Below, piece after piece: positions 40,601 through 49,600 of a stretch of DNA of 64,000 nucleotides. The DNA is taken from contig NC_092563.1 of NCBI RefSeq assembly GCF_037975245.1, forward strand, positions 26,132,960 through 26,196,959, given 5' to 3'. Both the position numbers and the translations under genes were made by a program. This DNA comes from Apostichopus japonicus (taxonomy: Eukaryota; Echinodermata; Holothuroidea; Aspidochirotida; Stichopodidae). The notes beneath the pieces were generated by a model that saw only the letters and a program-made list of their open reading frames with translations, ran no database searches and had not been told where the DNA came from. Within the stretch, counting starts at the first letter, position 1, and each line of letters opens with the position of its first letter.

Positions 40601-43600
40601 TGTAATGTTACCTGAGTTTGATGCCCCTGCATAGGTACTATGATTACATATGTCATATTACCTGAGTTTGATGCCCCTGTATAGGTACTAGGATTACATA
40701 TATATGTTATATTACCTGAGTTTGATGCCTCTGTCTAGGTACTAGGGTTACATATTTATGTTGTTTCCTGAGCTTGATGCCCCTGTTTAGGTACTAGGGT
40801 TACATGTGAATGTTATATTACCTGAGCTTGATGCCCCTGTATAGGTACTAGGATTACATACATATGTTGTGTTACCTGAGTTTTATGCCCCTTTCTAGGT
40901 ACTAGGGTTACATCTTTATGTTGTTACCTGAGCTTGATGCCCCTGTATAGGTACTAGGGTTACATACATATGTTGTGTTACCTGAGCTTGATGACCCTTT
41001 GTAGGTACTAGGGTTACATATTTATGTTGTGTTACCTGAGGTTGATGCCCCTGTATAGGTTCTAGGATAACAAACATTTGTTATGATACCCGAGCCTGAT
41101 GCCCTTGTGTAGGTACAAGGATTATATATATATGTAATGTTACCTGAGTTTGATGCTCCTGTATAGGTACTAGGAATACATATACATGTTATATTACCTG
41201 AGTTAATGCCCCTTTGTAGGTATTAGTGTTAAGTCTGTATGGTGTGTTACCTGAGTTTGATGCCCTTGTATAGGTAATGGGATTACATATGTATGTTTTG
41301 TTACCTGGGTTTGATCCCTTTGTACAGGTACTAGGATTACATATGTATGTTTTGTTACCTGAGTTTGATGCCTTTGTACAGGTACTAGGATTACATATGT
41401 ATGTTTTTTAACCTGGGCTTGATGCCTCTGTATAGGAAATAGATGTATGATTACATTTATATATATTGTCTTACCTGAGGAATCAGATCATATTTGACTG
41501 GCAAGTCTGAGTCATTGATGATTTGAGCATTCTGCTCATATGGGTGATTCAAGAAGCAGCGGGTATAGTCGAGTATTGGTGTTAGAATACCAACAGGTGA
41601 CACTACACATCTGCAAAATAAACAGAACAATCTCATGATCATCGGAAAAGAGAGACAAACTATATAATCAGCAGGTGTGATATGAAACTCTGACATTGTC
41701 TACTACGCAGAACCTACAGAAGTAAGCCTGGTCTGCATGCTTCGCTGCACAACTAACAGCTTTCCACATCTCACAATAATTGTATACATTTGTAAAACTT
41801 AAACTGCTTCTCTTTGATACATTTTAATTGAAATTTAATGATAATCTGAGAATAGAATCAACAAAAACCTATGCTCAAGTAGAAATAACATCTGTGGATA
41901 TGAAACAACTAAAAGTGTGAACATTGCAGCACACATTAACAGATTTTGGTTTATCACCTAGATTTCAATTCAAAGTGGAAATGTAAGCTATGATTTAGAA
42001 ATGATCACCTCCACCTCCATTCAATTGTTTGTTACACCCCTGGACCAAGCAGATCCACATCCAAGGGTTTTGTGACAGAAATCAGGCAACATTTCAGGTG
42101 TTTCTGATGTCCTTATCAAGAGAGTTTTATCAATGGTTCTGTATTCACTTACTTTGCTGTTATAGGAAGATTAAGTATCTCCTCTCCAACACCTTCTACA
42201 TCTACCACCAGTGATAAGTCATACTTCTTGGTAGTGTTTGATGTCAGAGCAATCTAGCCATGATAAAAAAAAAAAAACTCAGCTTATAAATCATCTTACT
42301 TGCAGGAAATTCAAACAATGTTTGGATGAAGATACAGATGCTTGTTGAACGTATGAGATGGCATAACATGCCATAAGACATAATAAAGCCATGCTTTGCT
42401 ATGTAAAAATGATGATAAAGGTGCTAACTTTCAAGAAACTTCTGTCTCTTGAGTGAAGGTAACGATGATGACTAAGTAAACGCAATACAACACATTAGTT
42501 ATATAACAATATGATCCAATCTTGTAATAGTGATCCAAGCTAAGTTATATACTCCTGTGTGAATGTGCCAATGTTAATAGCTATTTACAAAGGACTAAAC
42601 ATTATGAACAACAAACACAACAAATATATATATCTGGCTAAGAAAGAGCACCTGAAGAATGGTCGAGGGACAATTAAACAACAAAAACAATGAAATGTAT
42701 GTTTCAATAGCAAAACCCCAGGAGCTGAGATACCCCTTTTTCTTCTTGAAAGGGTAAACTTATACCATGTTCAAAAAAGCGACCAGTTTCTCTGACATAA
42801 GATAAACATACACAGTTGCACTACACAGTTAGTACACTGAGTACAGGAGAAAAATATACTTACAGCTATCTTCATCTCACTCTGTGGTGGGATGGAGCCA
42901 GACTCTGGCTCAATTTCAAATTCTTTGGGAGATATATTGACATTGGTTTTGCCCAGAGTCTCATCTCCAGCTGTGACTGAGATGACCTTGCCATGTCCAT
43001 CACTAGGTACTCGCAGTTTGAATGTCATTGGTACCAATGCAGTGTTAACAAGGGTGGCTATCTTAGTGCACTTGAAACCTATTAAACCAATACAAAACAT
43101 AGACATAGAATAGCATAACAGCTGAAGGTGGCTAGATAAATTGCCCAGATGGGAGGGACAGGGGAATATGAGGGGAGATTATAACCATTTAAAGTGAGAC
43201 TGATAAACACAGCATCTGACTGCAGGTTAAATACCTTAATCAGCTTGTAAAACAATGTGCACACTGACACACACTTATGACCGTTAAGATTTGATAATCA
43301 AGATTTGAAACTTCCTACAAAAAATATGGAAAATGAAAATGGAGAAGCACAGAACTACAGCCCATTCTCCGAGTAAACAATATTATGATTACACATCTTA
43401 CCATTGGTTGCCATTGGTAAATACAGTAATCATACAACACCATTCATGTTTATTCATGACATTCATAATTAAACTATCCAATGGATTCTATGCCACTTAA
43501 AACTCACCATATGAGACTGTGCCAAATTTCAGCTTTGGTACATCAAAATGGAATGTTGGTCCAATTACGCTTCCTTTGAAATGAATTTGAATTTTCTCTG

Positions 43601-46600
43601 GCAGGCCGTCAACAGTCCAGTCGAAAATTTCATTAAATTCTCCCAAAAGAGGTGAAGAGAAGACTACCTGAATTGCTTGGTATTCACCAGGAGCAATCCG
43701 CCCTTTACTGGGGTAGAAGGTGAACCTTGGACCAAATGTGCTGTTGGAGGGTTCTACTTGAAAATGAGCATCTATGTCTCCCTTGTTGCCCATGACAACC
43801 TAAAAATAAATGGAAATGGGAGAAAATGATATAGGTCTACTATATTAAATATAAGATAAACAGGAATTAAGGGTACCATGTCAGAAAGAAAACAATGTGG
43901 ATAGACTGTCAGAATGTTGTAAAATGGTGATAACTTCATGAGACATTATATGGTACCAAGCAAAAGAGATGCTTTCATTTAAAGCACATTGTCTTGTCTT
44001 ACAAAGATAGAAAATAGATTGGTAGCTTTGTTGGATTGGTGTTATTACAAAAGATGCGTGGTCAAGTTCTGTCACTTTATTAAGTAAATATCAACATTAT
44101 GCACAGGCCCAATTTTCATAACCGATTTAACTCAAAAGGTGACTACCAGCTTTTCAACACCTTGTTGTTGGAGGGGTGGTGGAGGGGGGGGGGAATAATT
44201 CCTATTGTTTGTATCCAACAATGCACTTGTTACCTATGTGTATCAAGTGAAAAATGGATGATGATTTTGTAATGTCAGTTTTTCCAGTATTGTGAAATCT
44301 GATGAGACTAAAGCTATACCTCATAACTATGACTTGATCCAACAAAGATATGACCCATGTCAAGAGTATCCAATGAAAAGGAAACTTTCGGTCCGATGCC
44401 GTCGCCCCTCAAACGTAAAGGCAGTCTGGATTCTCGACCTGTGATGTCACAGTAGGCTGTGCAAGTGTACATCCTAGCTTCCTTTGGTTTGAAAATGATG
44501 TTCACTTCCATTGTAGAATTAGGCCAGAGTTCCCCTTCTAATGGCATGATGGTGAAAACTTCATCAGAGAAAAGCATTTTGTCTCCTTCTACCAACTGGA
44601 GAAGAAATTTCATTCCATGGTTAATGTTCCTTCATCACCAGCTTTTTCCCACAGAATAATTTAATATCAAGACATGCCTCATCAAACAAAAATTGGCTCT
44701 GAGATACACATGCACACACACACACAACAAAAGAAGAATCTAATTTCTTACAACTAGATTTAATGTATCATGAAAGCTATGATGAAAAATATGTACAAAG
44801 TATTTTATAAAAATACCAACACTTGAATCTATATATGAAATGATGTTTAACTTGTCAACTTTTCCAAGGAGTTCCTCATCAAAGTTCATGATACTAAAAT
44901 ATTATTTGACTTCATCAAATCTTGCAATCAAAAATAAGAAACAAAGGAAACCAAAACCAAACTTCAACAAGGTTTCATAATCCAACCACCTGGCTGTTTC
45001 TTTGAAACATAAGCAAATACCTTTTGTTTGTTCTGGAATGTTCTTGACAGAATCGCCATTTCGTCTCTTAATGTTGGATCCAGAATGCACTCTTCTAAAA
45101 AGCTGTCATGTTTCATCTGAAATTCACTACTGATACCTTTGGTAAACCTGTTACAATATACAGCAAACCAGAGAAAAAAAGTAATGGAAAACCTTGTTAA
45201 CTCAAGTATACTTTTCAGTGGCAAAGGTAATAGCATTGTGGTACTTTTTCAAGAGCTTTGTCATGAAATGGTAATAAAGTCCATATGGATGGTATTAGAG
45301 TCAAAATGGAATAAAAAATTATATAGCGATTTTGGATAATTTCTATCTTCTTGTGACCATAGTTGTCTACTTTCTGTTAAAAACAACAAATAATTCTTTG
45401 TATCAATAGCATAGCCTTCTTTAATATAGGATCAATATTCACATAGACTAATTCTTTAAGGGTATGTTTTAAGCATGTTTTTGATGGTGCCAAAATTCAA
45501 TGCCTACATTTGATCATTAGACTGCCTTCTTCAACTTCAATCATTGAATGAATTTCATTGTAATTAAAGGTTCTTATATGGCTACAACTATGGTAGAAAT
45601 AATTTCTTCCAAACTGCAAAAACAAATACAAAATTGCTTAAATTGTATTAGAAATTTTGAGACATGATGGCCATTCTCGCATATCCAATTAGTCTTGGGT
45701 TATTATATAGCCCCATTGTTTTACCCTGTTTGTGACATAGCATTAATATTTAACCTTGAGAGACAAGGTATCTATTTCTGTAATTGCATTTTCACCATCA
45801 TACATTAAATGTTCATGAAAAGATATTGTACAGTAAGACATCAGTCTCCTGTGTTAAAGAAGATTTTCGCTGTCAAATAAGACACTGCACCTTTTGTCCT
45901 TAGCTAATTAAATTTTGAGGGTCTTTTCAAACAAAACATTTGTGACTTATGACATGCATTTGACTGAGCGATCATGAATACCTCTGTTTCTCCTGGAGTT
46001 CCTCCTCTAACGTTGCAAACGGCTTCCAGCTAAACCTGACGATGACATCACTACGATTGCTGATCGAAATTGTCCTTTGATTTGCCATCGAGATGAAAGT
46101 GTTCTCAATTCTCAAAGAGTTTTTGTCCAGACGGACATTTAAGTCCACTGATGCTCCATACAGAGTCACGGATATAGTTTCACCTGTGAATGTTGTAGTG
46201 TATGATTAGCTAGGGTTCTGCCTGATAAATTAAAATTGAAGCATATATGCCAGACACAAACTTGGCTATAAGATTTTTAAAAGAGTCACAAGTGAGCCCT
46301 ATTTGGTTACAACTGGTTTCTTTTGAAATAGTGAAGAAAAGAAATTGTAATATCGGTGCTTCTCATGATTAGAGTTTCCATTTGGAACACCTAGGTATCT
46401 TTAAAGTAAAGTCACCCAAGAAAGAGCCTGGGCACAAAAATCAGTGATTTGACTGATCCATTCTCAGTCCCAGTCCACTTAATAATACTAATACATTTCA
46501 TTATGTTTGCTTTAAAGTGGTATCAAGTGATAACCTTTGATTTGCAACTTTGTCAACTTTCCATTGTGAAATGTTGCTTATCTTTAGGAGTCCATGCTAA

Positions 46601-49600
46601 ATATTGTTGTAACACTGACAGGAGCCAATGCTTTTCATTTTATTTTCAATAATTGCACAATTTCTATAAGGAAATTAGTGAGCACATTCATTCCTTTCAC
46701 CCCATATGTCACATAGCACAATATACCATCTGGTTCAATGAAATCAAGCCAAGTCTGACTCTATGCAAAAACATGGAATTTTAATATTCAAAATGACATT
46801 AAAATACAATTTCACAGACACAGTTTTAACCAGTCAACAAAGTGGTACCTGTCATGACAACCATGGAAGTCAACACTTAACAGTGACATTGAAACAAGTA
46901 GTCAACAAGCCATTATCTGTAACCACCTGGCCCCATAGATAGTAAACCTTTAGCACATGCAGTTAATTTAATACGACTCTTGCAGTATTACGATACATAA
47001 CAACCTGTGACTTTTAAAGCACCTGTATTCAACAAAAAGTGTAATACTTGCTAATATAGTATTTAAAGTAAAGAACATATGGCAAAAACCAATATCACAC
47101 AGAGTACATGATAAAACCTGTATTCTTCAGCTAATGTACATCTATAATGTACCTACAACTTCATTGACATCAACTTCAGGGTTAGTGGATAGAATTCTAC
47201 TCTTACACTTCAATGGGGAAAAATGTTATGATGACAGCTGTTGGACTAGGGGCTGGTTTTGTTGATCCTTCAAGGTAATGTGGATGACTATGTTAATACT
47301 GGCTTTTTTACAACAACAAAAACAAAATTCTTCAGAAATTGTCTCATTTGGCTGTCAACTTAAGAGTAGTGACTACATTTTGCCCATCTCCATTTTGAAG
47401 TAGGTTACATCCTTCCCTGACATTTCTTTACAACTATTCAACCTTACCATGATTTGCTACTGTCAAAACTGGAAGACAATCAACCACTTCATTGCAACTC
47501 ATGGGTCATTTGCACATGGTAGTTGACAACATGCTCACATAACTAATTTTCTATGAAAGGAATGACTGGGTTAATATTGCAAAAATGTTAATCAGGTAAC
47601 AATGTATCAAGCTCAATCAAAATAGATAAACTGCCATAGTTAGGACAATAATTGGAAGTTAGTAGAATCACAGGTTTACATTTCAATCATGTTGAAATGA
47701 TATCAATTCAAGGACATCCATATATAGTCCTAAACATAGCACAGACTAGATACTAAGGCACTGTCCTCTTTCATCAGTTTGTAATAAATATAGCACCCTA
47801 CTAGATACCAACGCACTGTCCTAATTATCAATTTTTTAAACAGATGAAACGATGGAGTAACTTTAATATTCAAGTATCATTGAACTCACCGGTATCATGG
47901 TTGATGGTAAGGTCTTCACTGTGATCTCCAATGGTCATTGGTTGAAAAATGACTTCGACTTGCATACTCTCGCCTACTGACAAAATAGCATTTGCAGGGC
48001 TAACACTAAATGGCCTGTTCATACAGAAAACAAAGAAAGGAGGAACAGGGTTGTTAATGGCTAGCACAAGTTCCAATATGGTTCATACATTGGCTGATCT
48101 TTGATGGGCTAGTAAAGTAGCAAAAACAGAGAAATACAACAACAGGATTAATGCTTGAGAGGTATTCCATCATTTACTCCTTGTCTATGAAAAGGACATT
48201 TAGGTAATTATATCACTTATTAAAGAATATCAATAGGAAGACCTATTAATACAAAAGTTTAAGTTTAATATTTCAACACTAAGTATAGCCATAGGTAGAT
48301 TATGATCTTGAACCGACTCAAGTGTTCAATTCATGTTACCTGAGGAGCGGCCACCCACCAAAGTCCCAAGCAGAAGTAGTCATCCTATCTGATACCTGAT
48401 ATAATAATACAATAAGAAACTGGAGGGGTAGGTCTAGGACCTAGCCCACGCCCCCCACCCCTCCCCTCCTTTCCTCTCCCCCACACACACAGAACAGAAT
48501 AAATCAGTAATAATCATACCGTGGAACATCCAAGGAAAACTTTGCCTCTCTGTTTCCAATATTTCTGACCAAAAGCGCCTTGGGAGTCGGATATTTGACA
48601 GGGCATGAGGAAAAATTGACCGCATCTGGAAAGTCGAGGATTGCCCGGGCTCCTATTGCCCTGACAGGAACCACAAACTTCTCTCTCTCTGTCATGCATA
48701 TCAGCTCATGATTGTAATCCTGTATAGATAAAACAAATCATCCATAACATACATCAGAAAATCAGTTTCAAGAATGATACTCAACATTTGATATGTGTAG
48801 ACAGGAATGTCCATATGTGAGTAGACTATGTTGTATAGTTATTGTGTTCCAGATATCAATGTCACTACGTATCCACACGTTTCAACAACAACAACAAATC
48901 TGAATTTTATAAGGATACTAAATATTTAACATCAAATGCTGAAAATTACTGCTTGATGATCTCCTTGGCAAATTAATATTTACCTGCTTGGCCGTGGGTA
49001 AAAATTGTATTCTGAACACAGTTGGCATTCCTGGAGCGACCTTGGTTGCTATGTCAGCAGGACTGATAATTTTAAAGTAAGGCGAGTCAGCTTGATAAAC
49101 CTTCACCAGTCTTGAAACCTAAAAAAGGGACAAAGGTATCAAATATAATCACAACTGTTTCACTGCTTCACTGTTTGTAAAAAGGAAAAATATTATCTCT
49201 CTCTTAATGGAATCCAAAAGCCGTAAATTTGTGTTAGACATTGTTTTCACATGAGGCAAAGTGAAAGGAAAGGCCTGCTTTAAAAAGATCACAGGATGCT
49301 TTTGAGTGGTTGTTGTGGAGACAAGTTTTGTCAATCTGTCTTGCCAGTGTAAATAGACAATTGGTGAATATTTTGCAATGACAAGATCAAGTATGTAAAG
49401 AAACATCACATACATACATTAAATAAAACACCTTGATGAAGATGTTCCTCCAAGTTATTTCAGACAGATGACCTCATTTTTTCAGATGAAAATACATAGG
49501 ATCCAGAAATCAGAACCCTTTTTTTCTTATTAAAGAAAAGAATTATAATACAACTACTTCTTTTACCTTATCGTTGTTTCGTAAAAGAAGTGGAACTTCA

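Noticed and set aside
40150-41474. CRISPR-like regular repeat array
   Set aside because: Units diverge along their whole length with no repeat/spacer distinction, and the setting is a eukaryotic intron.
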